Of a stretch of DNA of 64,000 bases, positions 53,601 through 61,381 are shown piece by piece (the first letter of the stretch is position 1; each line of letters starts with the position of its first letter). The DNA comes from Micromonospora haikouensis (GTDB taxonomy: Bacteria; Actinomycetota; Actinomycetes; Mycobacteriales; Micromonosporaceae): assembly GCF_900091595.1 (NCBI RefSeq), contig NZ_FMCW01000022.1, positions 81,030 through 145,029 of the forward strand, read 5' to 3'. The notes below the pieces were generated by a model. That model was given only the letters and a program-made list of their open reading frames with translations, searched no databases and was not told the origin of the DNA. The position numbers and the translations under genes are program-made.

Positions 53601-55201
53601 GCGGCCACCCCGGCTGGGGAGTTGGGCGGCGCGGTGCGGCGGCGGGCGAACACCACCAGCAGGGCCCCGACCGTCACCAGGACGACGCCGGCCACTCCGG
53701 CCGTCAGCACCCAACCGGCGCCGGTACGTGGCAGGGGCCCGCTGCCCTGATCCGTGCCGCCGTCGCCGCTGCCAGCCCCGGAGCCGAATCCGTCGTTCGG
53801 ATCGGTGCTGTCGCCGACGGCGATGGTGAGCGTCTTCGTGTCGGTGACCGCCTTGCCGGCGCTGGTGGTGCCGCTCATCTGTACCGCGAGGCGGTAGATG
53901 CCGGGCTTGGTGAACCCCCAGTTGCCGTGCGCGTGGGTGTTGAGTGGAACGCTCAGCTGCTGCGGGAACGCCTCGGTGGAGTCGAAGAGCACGTCAGCCT
54001 TGCCGAACGAACCGGTCAGGAACAGTGCGAACTGACCGGGCCCGGTGACTCCCTTCAGCGTCCAGGTGACGTTGCCCTTGACGCCGGACACGACGGACTC
54101 GTGCTGGGTGTTCCAGCCGGGCCAGACGACGCCCGCCTGCTGGGACTGCGGCAGCAGCCAGACGGTGTCGCCCTGCTTGCCCAGGAAGTCCACCCCGGCC
54201 GGCAGGGTGACCTTCGCGTTGTCCTTGACCTGGAGGACCACGTCGGCGGTCTCCCGCCACACCGGAGGGCTGGTCCGGTCGTCCTTGATCCGGATCGTCC
54301 AGGTGTCGCCGGACAGTTGCGGGCCCATGTCCACGTGCCCGTCGGCGATCACCTGGTGGGCACTGGCGGCGGACGCCGCCGCCTTCGCGGCGGGCGGTAC
54401 GGCTGCGGCGGGCTTCGGCGCGACAGCGGGCTTCGGCTCGGCGAGTGCCTGCGGCGTCGGCTGCCCGCTGGCGCGGATGACCGGCTTGGCCGGCGCCGGT
54501 GGCAGAGCCTGCCCGGCCGGGCTGATCGCCGGCACCCGCACCGTGTACGTCGCCTCGGCGCTGGTCTGCTGGCCGGACCGCAGGGTGGCCGAGCCGGCCA
54601 GGGTCAGCCGGTACTCGCCGGCCGCGTCGAAGGCCCACACCACACCGCCGGTACGCGTCCCCACCGGCAACCGCGCCGTCCGCGGCAGGTCCGGGCCACT
54701 GCCGAAGATCGGGCTCGCCGAGCCGAGACCGGACAGGGTGTACGCGGTGAACGTTCCCGGCCCCTCGACGGAGCGCAGGGCGAGGGTGACCGCGTCCTCG
54801 GTGACGACGCCAGGACGTACCCCGGTGGTGTCCAGGGCCGGGAAGCCGGTGTCGCCGGTAGACAGTGACCACACGGCGTGGCCCGGCGTGCCGAGGAAGG
54901 CGAGTGCCTTCCCGGCCGGCACCCGGCCGGCCAGGCCGCCCGCCGGGCCGAGCACCACCTCGGCCGGGTCGCGCCCCGGCGCATCGCCGGCCACCTGCGC
55001 GGCGTCCCGGATGCTCAACGACAGCGAGTCACCGTCGAGCGCCACGGAGACCAGGTCCGCGCCGGCCACGGCAACCACGGCTCGTTCGGCCGACGCGGGC
55101 GTCACGGCCGGTTCGGCCGACGCCGGCGGCGCTCCGGTGGCCAGCGCCAGTACCGCCACGGCAAGGCCGGCGGCGCCAAGCCGCATGCTTTTCATCCTCA
55201 T
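53597..55201 (-). CDS. LPXTG-anchored protein with two surface domains
   Basis: 534 residues from ATG 55201. Signal peptide (1-29), domain 1 (about 38-225), an Ala/Pro linker (225-282), domain 2 (283-462), and a sorting signal LPRTG at 490-494 with membrane helix (497-518) and RRR tail: sortase substrate. Domain 2 keeps GHVD (288-291), WLLPQ, WPGWNT and HAHGNW (423-428). Domain 1 has lost both His motifs: GADL at 47-50 and TRTGGVVW in place of HxHxNW. The stop overlaps the lipoprotein start (GTGA). Confidence 0.88.
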   Translation of the reverse strand: MRMKSMRLGAAGLAVAVLALATGAPPASAEPAVTPASAERAVVAVAGADLVSVALDGDSLSLSIRDAAQVAGDAPGRDPAEVVLGPAGGLAGRVPAGKALAFLGTPGHAVWSLSTGDTGFPALDTTGVRPGVVTEDAVTLALRSVEGPGTFTAYTLSGLGSASPIFGSGPDLPRTARLPVGTRTGGVVWAFDAAGEYRLTLAGSATLRSGQQTSAEATYTVRVPAISPAGQALPPAPAKPVIRASGQPTPQALAEPKPAVAPKPAAAVPPAAKAAASAASAHQVIADGHVDMGPQLSGDTWTIRIKDDRTSPPVWRETADVVLQVKDNAKVTLPAGVDFLGKQGDTVWLLPQSQQAGVVWPGWNTQHESVVSGVKGNVTWTLKGVTGPGQFALFLTGSFGKADVLFDSTEAFPQQLSVPLNTHAHGNWGFTKPGIYRLAVQMSGTTSAGKAVTDTKTLTIAVGDSTDPNDGFGSGAGSGDGGTDQGSGPLPRTGAGWVLTAGVAGVVLVTVGALLVVFARRRTAPPNSPAGVAA

Positions 55202-56364
55202 TGGTTGCTCCCCAGGCGACGTGGTGGTGTTGCGTCATGCCGCGTCGTGACGGCGTGGCTGGTCGCGTCGGCGTCACCCGACGCGGTCGACAGGGCTGGT
55301 GTGTTCCTCCCGGCGGTGTTCCGTTCGGCCTCCCGGCTGGCCTCGGTCCGGCCTTCCTCCCGAGCGGCCGCCACCACTCGTGCGATCTGGCGGGCCCGTC
55401 GCCGGCGGGCGGCGATCAGCGCCCAGCCGACGAGAGCGAGCAGGGCCAGCAGGACGAGTTGCGGCCAGGGCAGCGCCCAGACGGTCATCCGGGCCGCATC
55501 GCCCTGCGGGGGCGGGTCGAGGACCTGGTCGCCCACCGCGGCGGGGGTGACGGTGGCGTTCGCGGTCAGCCGGAACAGCGGCGGCACGTCGCTCAGCCGC
55601 ACGGTGGTGGTCAGTTCCCCGCCGGGCAGGATCTCCGGCAGGGCCGCCGCGTCGACCGAGCGCCCGCCGAGGCCGAACGGACCGGCCGCGGCGAGCGAGG
55701 GTTGCCCGGTGAGCCGTACGTTGCCGGTGTTGCGCACGGTGAAGGTGGCGGTGAGCGTGCCACCGCCGAAGGGGTTGAGCGAGCCGCTGTGCCGTACCCG
55801 GAGGTCCTCGACGGCCAGCGCTGGCCGCAACTCACCGGTCACCCTCAGGTAGATCCGCGCGCCGACCCGGTGGTCGACGGCGACCTGGTTACCGTGGGCG
55901 TCCGTCGACGTGGCGGCGAGCGAGGCGACGATTCCTCCGGCATGGTCGCCCGGTGTGGCGTTGTCAGGCACGGTGAGCGTGAACGGGATGTCCAGGCGGG
56001 AGGTGGACGGGATGATCAAGGTTCGCTGGGTGAAGCGGACCCAGGCCCCGACGTCGGTGGGCTGCTGACCACCGGCCAACAGGTCGAATCCGCCCTGCGC
56101 GGTGGTGAAGGCGTCGCTGGCGTAGAGATTCAGGGTGAGCGGGCGCGCCGAGTGGTTGGTGACCGCGACGTAGTCGGTCAGAGTGGCACCGGGGTCGAGT
56201 TTGTAGGTGAACGCCGGCCGGCCGTTCGGGCCCTTCGCGCTCGACGGTGCCACCCCCCAGGTGGCGGCGGCCGGCGCCGACGGCGCGGGGGGTGTCGGTG
56301 TGGGCGGTGCCAGGGCCGCGCCGAGCAGGGCGAGGCCGGTGGCGATGGCGGCGAGCAGGCGCAT
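55198..56364 (-). CDS. DUF916 WxL-interacting-type membrane protein
   Basis: 388 residues. Signal peptide (1-30), a peptidoglycan-binding-type WxLIP domain (about 35-150; YKLDPGATLTDYVAVTNHSA), a second sandwich domain (about 165-275; ATFTVRNTGNVRLTGQPSL), one membrane helix (about 295-318) and a basic charged tail. DUF916 proteins bind WxL-domain proteins and peptidoglycan in Gram-positive cells; the neighbouring upstream gene encodes a WxL-like protein. It overlaps the next gene by 4 bases. Confidence 0.8.
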   Translation of the reverse strand: MRLLAAIATGLALLGAALAPPTPTPPAPSAPAAATWGVAPSSAKGPNGRPAFTYKLDPGATLTDYVAVTNHSARPLTLNLYASDAFTTAQGGFDLLAGGQQPTDVGAWVRFTQRTLIIPSTSRLDIPFTLTVPDNATPGDHAGGIVASLAATSTDAHGNQVAVDHRVGARIYLRVTGELRPALAVEDLRVRHSGSLNPFGGGTLTATFTVRNTGNVRLTGQPSLAAAGPFGLGGRSVDAAALPEILPGGELTTTVRLSDVPPLFRLTANATVTPAAVGDQVLDPPPQGDAARMTVWALPWPQLVLLALLALVGWALIAARRRRARQIARVVAAAREEGRTEASREAERNTAGRNTPALSTASGDADATSHAVTTRHDATPPRRLGSNQ

Positions 56365-56401
56365 GGCGGGGACGGGTTCCGTTCCTCGACTGGGAGATGG
56401 G

Positions 56402-56436
56402 GCGGGATGGGCGGGCGGCTAGCCCGCCCATCCCGC
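56402..56436 (-). terminator. Perfect 15-bp hairpin (second of pair)
   Basis: GCGGGATGGGCGGGC (56402-56416) and its exact complement (56422-56436) flank a GGCTA loop. Only 4 bases separate it from the next hairpin. On the minus strand it is the second hairpin after the WxL-like gene. Confidence 0.75.
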
Positions 56437-56440
56437 GACC

Positions 56441-56475
56441 GTCCGGTGGCACCGCTCAGCGCGGTGCCACCGGAC
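56441..56475 (-). terminator. Perfect 15-bp hairpin (first of pair)
   Basis: GTCCGGTGGCACCGC (56441-56455) pairs without mismatch with 56461-56475; loop TCAGC. It starts 12 bases past the WxL-like gene's stop. Two perfect hairpins in tandem suggest strong attenuation or mRNA end protection. Confidence 0.75.
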
Positions 56476-56487
56476 GGGATCGGGCGA

Positions 56488-57960
56488 TCAGATCGCGGTG
56501 AGAGTGAGGATCGCGGTGTAGGTCCCCGCGGCCGTCTCGGTGGGCAGGCTCAGTCGCAGCCCCGCGCCGAGCTGTGCGGTGCCCCTGCCGGCACCGCCCG
56601 GCGCCGAGCCCAGCACCGCGCTGTTGCCGAGGCCACCGCCAGCTCCTACGACGTACGGTGCCACCTGCGGGCCGGCGACCACACCCTGCCCGGAGCCCTG
56701 GCTGATCACCCGCGGGCTCCAGCCGAGGTAGCCGGAGCTGAACGTCGCACCGTCCGGGCCGGCGAAGTCCGCCGGGATCTGCCCGGAGGCGCTCCACCCA
56801 GGTTGACTCGCGCGGGTGTCGGTCACCGTGACCGGGCGGAGTTCACCGTTGCTCTCCCACCGGTCACCGGCAGCGCCGAGCTGCGCGGGCGGCAGCACCA
56901 CGGCACGGTCGTCCGGGTTGACGCTGATCACCAGGGAGCCCTGCGTCTCGTCGATCGACGCGGTGATCGTCTGCGAGGTGCCCGGCTCCTCCGGCGGGAA
57001 CGCCACCCACAACGTCACCGGATCGCTGGTCGCGGCGACCGCGTGGTCGTCGTCGTAGAGCTTGGCCACGTACTCGCAGGCGTTCAGCTCCCGGGTCGCG
57101 GTGAAGGAGTAGCTGACCCCCGCCTCACCCGGAATGATCGTCCAGTCCGTCGCGCCCGGGCACTTGCTGAACCAGTGGTAGTGGTCCAGCTCGGTCTGCG
57201 GCGTCTGCACCGCGGTGAGCGTCACGGTGTCGTTGGGCGCGTACTCGTCGGCCATACCGCTGACCGACAGGCTGACCTCCGGCCCCCCGTCGGACAGCTC
57301 GCCGACGACGAACGAGTAGTCGACCGGCCCGGTGCTGACCGTCGTGCCGTTGGCCAGCGTCGCGTCGGCCTGGAACTTCAGGGTGTAGCTGCCCAGCGCG
57401 CCGAACGCCCAGTTCGAGTGCGCGTGGGTGTTCACCGGCACGTCGATGGCGTCGGGCAGGCCGTCGTCGGAGCGGAACTTGATGATCGGGCCGCCGAACG
57501 AGTCCTGTGTGAACAGCGTGACGTTGCCAGGCCCCTGCACGTCGACCAGGCTCAGCCGCAGCTTGTTGCCCTCGAACACCCCCGCGTCGAGCGTGGTGGT
57601 GTTCCAGCCAGGCCAGAGCAGATCCGGATCCTGGGTCAACGGCAGCAACCAGACCTGGCTTCCCGCCGGCCCGAGGAAGGCGAACCGTGAATCGTCCGGA
57701 ACGGCCATGGCCGCCTCCGGCAGAACCTGGAACGTCACGTCCGCCGGGTCCCGCGTCACCGAAGGGCTGACCGTGTCGTCATGGACCTTCAACGACAGCG
57801 CACCGCCCTCGTAGTGCACGTCGACCGCGTCGGTGTGCCCCTTGGACAACACCACCTTCTCGGCCGCCGACGCAGCGGTCGGCGCCAGCACCGTGCCGGC
57901 GACCACCACCGCCCCGGCGACCAGGGCCGCGAAACCGCGAGCCCTCACCGTCGCATTCAT
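56488..57960 (-). CDS. Secreted surface-domain and WxL-like protein
   Basis: 490 residues from ATG 57960, with GGGGAGG just upstream. Signal peptide (1-33, ASA). First the surface domain (34-228): GHTD at 41-44, VWLLP near 103, LWPGWNT at 115-121, HAHSNW at 179-184. Then an Ig/PKD-like domain (about 235-340; two Cys near 291 and 316 may pair). Then a WxL-like wall-binding domain (about 345-490) ending LRLSLPTETAAGTYTAILTL. It opens the surface-protein part of the array, 52 bases after rpsN. Confidence 0.83.
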   Translation of the reverse strand: MNATVRARGFAALVAGAVVVAGTVLAPTAASAAEKVVLSKGHTDAVDVHYEGGALSLKVHDDTVSPSVTRDPADVTFQVLPEAAMAVPDDSRFAFLGPAGSQVWLLPLTQDPDLLWPGWNTTTLDAGVFEGNKLRLSLVDVQGPGNVTLFTQDSFGGPIIKFRSDDGLPDAIDVPVNTHAHSNWAFGALGSYTLKFQADATLANGTTVSTGPVDYSFVVGELSDGGPEVSLSVSGMADEYAPNDTVTLTAVQTPQTELDHYHWFSKCPGATDWTIIPGEAGVSYSFTATRELNACEYVAKLYDDDHAVAATSDPVTLWVAFPPEEPGTSQTITASIDETQGSLVISVNPDDRAVVLPPAQLGAAGDRWESNGELRPVTVTDTRASQPGWSASGQIPADFAGPDGATFSSGYLGWSPRVISQGSGQGVVAGPQVAPYVVGAGGGLGNSAVLGSAPGGAGRGTAQLGAGLRLSLPTETAAGTYTAILTLTAI

Positions 57961-58012
57961 ACCTCCCCTTTCACACCACGCGCACCCGCGCGCGGTGATA
58001 CCTGTGGTGACA

Positions 58013-58318
58013 TCACCACGACGCCTTGCGCACCCCGGGCAGGTCGCCGCGCAGGGCAAGCTCGCGGAACCGCACCCGGGAGAGCCCGAACCGGGTCAGC
58101 ACTCCGCGGGGGCGGCCGTCGATCTGGTCCCGCGACCGCAGCCGCACCGGACTGGAATCCCTCGGCAGCCGGCTGAGCTGGCGGACCGCCCTGGCGCGTA
58201 CGTCCGGGTCGGTGTCCGGATGGCTGACCAACCGCTTCAACTCAGCTCGCGTACCGGCGTGCCGGGCCACCGATTCCGCACGGCGTGCCTGCCGGTTGAC
58301 CAGGCTCTTCCTGGCCAT
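58013..58318 (-). CDS. rpsN: 30S ribosomal protein S14, zinc-independent form
   Basis: 101 residues, the long form, with no Cys at all; the zinc form is about 61 residues and has two CxxC pairs. LTRFGLSRVRFRELALRGDLPGV is the conserved C-terminus (58024-58092). In actinobacteria such copies replace the zinc-binding S14 when Zur relieves repression under zinc shortage. The start overlaps the rpmG stop by 1 base. Confidence 0.95.
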   Translation of the reverse strand: MARKSLVNRQARRAESVARHAGTRAELKRLVSHPDTDPDVRARAVRQLSRLPRDSSPVRLRSRDQIDGRPRGVLTRFGLSRVRFRELALRGDLPGVRKASW

Positions 58319-58485
58319 CAGCGCGCCTCGCGGAACTCGACGTGCCGGCGCACGACGGGGTCGTACTTGCGCAGGACCAGGCGGTCCGGGTCGTTACGAC
58401 GGTTCTTGCGGGTCACGTACGTGTAGCCGGTGCCGGCGGTGCTGCGCAGCCGCACGATCGGACGGACGTCGCTCTGGCGGGCCAT
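58318..58485 (-). CDS. rpmG: 50S ribosomal protein L33, zinc-independent form
   Basis: 55 residues: MARQSDVRPIVRLRSTAGTG at the start, YVTRKNRRNDPDRLVLRKYD in the middle and HVEFREAR at the end. No Cys residues, while the zinc form has two CxxC. It overlaps rpmB and rpsN by 1 base on each side. Confidence 0.95.
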   Translation of the reverse strand: MARQSDVRPIVRLRSTAGTGYTYVTRKNRRNDPDRLVLRKYDPVVRRHVEFREAR

Positions 58486-58721
58486 CAGACCTTCACCCCC
58501 CGGTTACGCAGCTCGGCGACGACCTTCTCGATGCCCTTGCGGTCCACGGTCTTCAGGGCCCTGGCCGTCAGGGTGAGGCTGACCCAGCGCCGCTCCGACG
58601 GGAGCCAGTAGCGGTGGTGCTGCAGGTTGGGGTTCCACCGGCGGCGGGTGCGCCGGTGGGAGTGGGAAACGGCGTTGCCGAAGCTCGGCTTCGCTCCGGT
58701 GACGTCACAACGTCTGGACAC
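58485..58721 (-). CDS. rpmB: 50S ribosomal protein L28, zinc-independent form
   Basis: 78 residues from GTG 58721, GGAG 8 bases upstream. The N-terminus is MSRRCDVTGAKPSFGNAVSH: only one Cys of the usual CxxC remains and the second pair is absent. First gene of the rpmB-rpmG-rpsN unit. A Zur box lies 33-47 bases upstream of its start. Confidence 0.95.
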   Translation of the reverse strand: MSRRCDVTGAKPSFGNAVSHSHRRTRRRWNPNLQHHRYWLPSERRWVSLTLTARALKTVDRKGIEKVVAELRNRGVKV

Positions 58722-58753
58722 AGCGGTCGCTCCTTACTCAGGCGCCACGATAA

Positions 58754-58768
58754 CGACAACGGTTTTCA
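58754..58768. promoter_or_regulatory. Candidate Zur box of rpmB-rpmG-rpsN
   Basis: CGACAACGGTTTTCA; on the minus strand TGAAAACCGTTGTCG, two 7-base half-sites around one base. It shares the longer string GACAAC-GTTTTCAGTT with the box at 59309 except for one base. It sits between the winged-helix gene and rpmB, in an AT-rich gap. Confidence 0.8.
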
Positions 58769-58776
58769 GTTTTCTA

Positions 58777-59298
58777 TCACCCGTTCGGCCAAACCCGTCC
58801 GGGGCCTGGAAGGATCTCGACGGAACAACCGACACCGAGGCGGTAGCCGACGCCACGCACCGTCGTCACCAGCGGCACGCCTGCGCCAACCTTGGCGCGA
58901 AGCCGGCGGACGTGGACATCGACGCTGCGGGGACTCGTGAAGAGCTGTCCCCAGACCAGGTCCAGCAACTGCGGTCGGGTGAAGACCCGGTCCGGGTGCC
59001 GAGCCAGACACAGCAGCAGGTCGTACTCCAGCCGCGTCAGGGCGATCTCCGCCGGACCCCGGTACACCGTCCGCGACCCGGGATGGATCCGCAGGCCGGA
59101 ACCCACCTCGTCGACCGAGGGCCGGGCCGACGCCACGTCGCCATCCAAGAGCGCCAACAGGGTGTCGAACCCGTCGAGATCCTCGCCGTGGCCGCCTGGT
59201 TCGAGGGTGAGACGAAGCGTGAGGGTGAGCGCCTCGCCGGCCCGTCGCGGCCGCGCCAGTCGCGCCCCCGGGCCGTCGTTCACTTCGGCAGCTTGCAT
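58777..59298 (-). CDS. Winged-helix regulator (OmpR-type DNA-binding domain)
   Basis: 173 residues. The C-terminal half is a Trans_reg_C domain (about 68-158): YRGPAEIALTRLEYDLLLCL, RVFTRPQLLDLVWG, SVDVHVRRLRAKVG and TTVRGVGYRLG. The N-terminal half has no receiver domain with phospho-acceptor; it is a short unknown segment. It has a Zur box just upstream (59309-59323) and another just downstream, so zinc shortage should induce it. Likely a second-tier regulator of the surface array. Confidence 0.82.
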   Translation of the reverse strand: MQAAEVNDGPGARLARPRRAGEALTLTLRLTLEPGGHGEDLDGFDTLLALLDGDVASARPSVDEVGSGLRIHPGSRTVYRGPAEIALTRLEYDLLLCLARHPDRVFTRPQLLDLVWGQLFTSPRSVDVHVRRLRAKVGAGVPLVTTVRGVGYRLGVGCSVEILPGPGRVWPNG

Positions 59299-59308
59299 GT
59301 GCTTACAA

Positions 59309-59323
59309 TGACAACCGTTTTCA
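59309..59323. promoter_or_regulatory. Candidate Zur box shared by two divergent genes
   Basis: TGACAACCGTTTTCA: half-sites TGACAAC and GTTTTCA match inverted at 6 of 7 positions around one base, as in actinobacterial Zur boxes. It lies 11 bases before the winged-helix gene start and 21 bases before the COG0523 gene start. Confidence 0.82.
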
Positions 59324-59343
59324 GTTAAGTCGAGGGGAGCGCG

Positions 59344-60639
59344 ATGTCGTCATCACCACAGGCCCCGACCCATGCCCTGACAGTCGACGCCAGTACCCGC
59401 CCATCGCTGACCGTGCTGTCCGGCTTCTGGCCGGCGGCGACCTACGCCGTCGCCCGCACGCTGCTCGCCGTCGACGAGTCGCTGCTGCTGGTGCGACACG
59501 ACCTCACCGACATTCGCGACGGCGTGGTCCGCCGGGTGGTCCGCTCCGACGCCGGCATCGTCGAGGACGAACAGATCACCCTGCGGCACGGCTGCGTCTC
59601 CTGCACGCTGCGCGAGGACGTGCTGCCCACCCTTGTGCGGCTCACCCGCAGCCATCCCGGCCGGGACCTGGTGCTGATGCTGCCCGAGGTGGTGGAGCCC
59701 GAGGCCGTCGCCGCCGCCTGCGCCCACTGCCTCGTCGACGGCAAACCGATCACCGACCTCGTCCGCGTCGACTCCTACGTCACCGTCCTCGACGCCGAAC
59801 ACCTGCTCGACGGCCTGGCCAGCACCGACGACCTCCGCGCGCTCGCCATCCACGCCGCCGAGGACGACCACCGCGCGCTCGCCGACGTCGTGGTCCGGCA
59901 GATCGAGTACGCCGACACCCTGGTCCTCTGGGGACAATCGCGGGACGGCGCCTTCGACACCAGCAGATTGTCGGTCCTGCTGCAGCGGATGGCACCGTGG
60001 GCGACCCACTTCCGCGTCGACGGCGACGTCGTCGACGCCGGCGCGTTGACCCGCCAGCTGCGCCACACCCATCGGCACCGGCCGGAGACTCCCGGGGTAC
60101 TCGCCCGGGGCCTGCAGGGCTACGCCCTCGGCGCACACGAGCCGGAACCCGACTGCGGAGTGGTCTCCGCCGTCTTCCGCGCCCGCCGACCGTTCCACCC
60201 CCAGCGCCTGCACGACGTTCTCGAAGACGTCAACGCCGAGATCATCCGCTCCCGCGGACACCTCTGGCTGGCCAGCCAACCCGACACCGTGGTGGCCTGG
60301 GAGTTCGCCGGCGGCGGCCTGGCCATGGGATCCCTCGGGCACTGGCTGGCCAGCCTGCCCGAGGACCGCTGGGAACACGTCGACGACCAGCGCCGCATCG
60401 CCGCCGCCCTGGACTGGGACCCCTACTACGGCGACCGCCACCAACACCTCGTCTTCATCGGCCTCGACATCGACCCCGTCGACCTGCACCGCGCCCTCGC
60501 CGACTGCCTGCTCACCGACGCCGAACTCGCCGACGGCGAGGACACCTGGCGCACCTACCCCGACCCGTTCGCCGGCTGCTTCCCCCTCGGCACGGAGGAG
60601 CCGACCGACACCGACACCGAAGGAGCACGACCCGCATGA
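59344..60639 (+). CDS. COG0523 (CobW-like) protein without P-loop
   Basis: 431 residues. Related to M. tuberculosis Rv0106 by GCVSCTLREDVL (Cys84, Cys87; the family's metal motif) and by FRARRPFHPQRLHDVL, SRGHLWLASQPD and GDRHQHLVFIG in the CobW C-terminal domain. The N-terminal Walker A loop of true COG0523 GTPases (GxxGxGKT) is absent; the place reads LSGFWPAATYAVARTLL. So it may not hydrolyse GTP. Zur-controlled members are thought to be zinc chaperones. It overlaps rpmE2 by 4 bases. Confidence 0.87.
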   Translation: MSSSPQAPTHALTVDASTRPSLTVLSGFWPAATYAVARTLLAVDESLLLVRHDLTDIRDGVVRRVVRSDAGIVEDEQITLRHGCVSCTLREDVLPTLVRLTRSHPGRDLVLMLPEVVEPEAVAAACAHCLVDGKPITDLVRVDSYVTVLDAEHLLDGLASTDDLRALAIHAAEDDHRALADVVVRQIEYADTLVLWGQSRDGAFDTSRLSVLLQRMAPWATHFRVDGDVVDAGALTRQLRHTHRHRPETPGVLARGLQGYALGAHEPEPDCGVVSAVFRARRPFHPQRLHDVLEDVNAEIIRSRGHLWLASQPDTVVAWEFAGGGLAMGSLGHWLASLPEDRWEHVDDQRRIAAALDWDPYYGDRHQHLVFIGLDIDPVDLHRALADCLLTDAELADGEDTWRTYPDPFAGCFPLGTEEPTDTDTEGARPA

Positions 60640-60896
60640 AACCCGGCATCCACCCCGAGTACCGACCCGTCGTCTACCGCGACAAGGGCGCCGACTTCGC
60701 CTTCCTCACCCGATCCACCGCCACCAGCGACCAGACGATCGAGTGGACCGACGGCAACACCTATCCCGTCATCGACGTCCAAATCTCCTCGGCCAGCCAC
60801 CCGTTCTGGACCGGCAAGCAACGCCTGCTCGACACCGCCGGCCGCGTCGAGAAGTTCCGCCAGAAGTACGCCCGCCGCGGACCCCAGGAAAGATGA
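60636..60896 (+). CDS. rpmE2: 50S ribosomal protein L31 type B
   Basis: 86 residues from ATG 60636, AAGGAG 10 bases upstream. MKPGIHPEYRPVVYRDKGAD is the type B opening, with FWTGKQRLLDTAGRVEKF near the end. No Cys, thus zinc-independent. ATGA overlaps both neighbours, so it is cotranslated with the COG0523 gene and the next gene. Confidence 0.95.
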   Translation: MKPGIHPEYRPVVYRDKGADFAFLTRSTATSDQTIEWTDGNTYPVIDVQISSASHPFWTGKQRLLDTAGRVEKFRQKYARRGPQER

Positions 60897-61375
60897 GCAC
60901 CGACGCGCCGGTCGAGTGGGCCGAACTGGCGCCGCAGTTGGTCGACGCCGCCCGGCAGGACCGGGCCGGGCGCCTGACGATCGTCCGCGAGCTGGTCGGC
61001 CCCGCCGACCGGCTCGCGGACGACACCGGTTGCGGCACCGCGGGAATCCGGGCCGGATGGTCTGACCCGCAGGTCCACGTCGAGCCACTGCGCGTCGACG
61101 TGCCCGCCGAGACGGCAACCCTGCGGGGGATGCTCGGCGCTCCGGCTGACCTGGGTTGTGCATCCGCTGCCGTACACCACGCCGGTGACCAGCAGGCGGC
61201 GATGGACACTCTCGCTCGACGGATCGCCTGGCTGCGGCCCGCCAATCTGCTCACCGCCGCCGATCTCGACGTCTGGGACCGGCTCCGCGACCCGACCGAC
61301 GAAGCGTGGTTGGGTCAGCGCTACGTTCTGTTCCGGCTCTCCGCGCGCAGTGCGCATCTCGGCGTTTGTCCCTGA
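60893..61375 (+). CDS. Unknown protein in the Zur operon
   Basis: 160 residues. Overlaps rpmE2 by 4 bases and ends 6 bases before zur. Possible helices (ELAPQLVDAARQDRAGRLTI), a stretch VEPLRVDVPAETATLRGM, and a C-terminal RIAWLRPANLLTAADLDVWD. It has three Cys and a few His but no clear metal motif. I do not recognise the family; its place suggests a zinc-linked role. Confidence 0.7.
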   Translation: MSTDAPVEWAELAPQLVDAARQDRAGRLTIVRELVGPADRLADDTGCGTAGIRAGWSDPQVHVEPLRVDVPAETATLRGMLGAPADLGCASAAVHHAGDQQAAMDTLARRIAWLRPANLLTAADLDVWDRLRDPTDEAWLGQRYVLFRLSARSAHLGVCP

Positions 61376-61381
61376 GCCATC

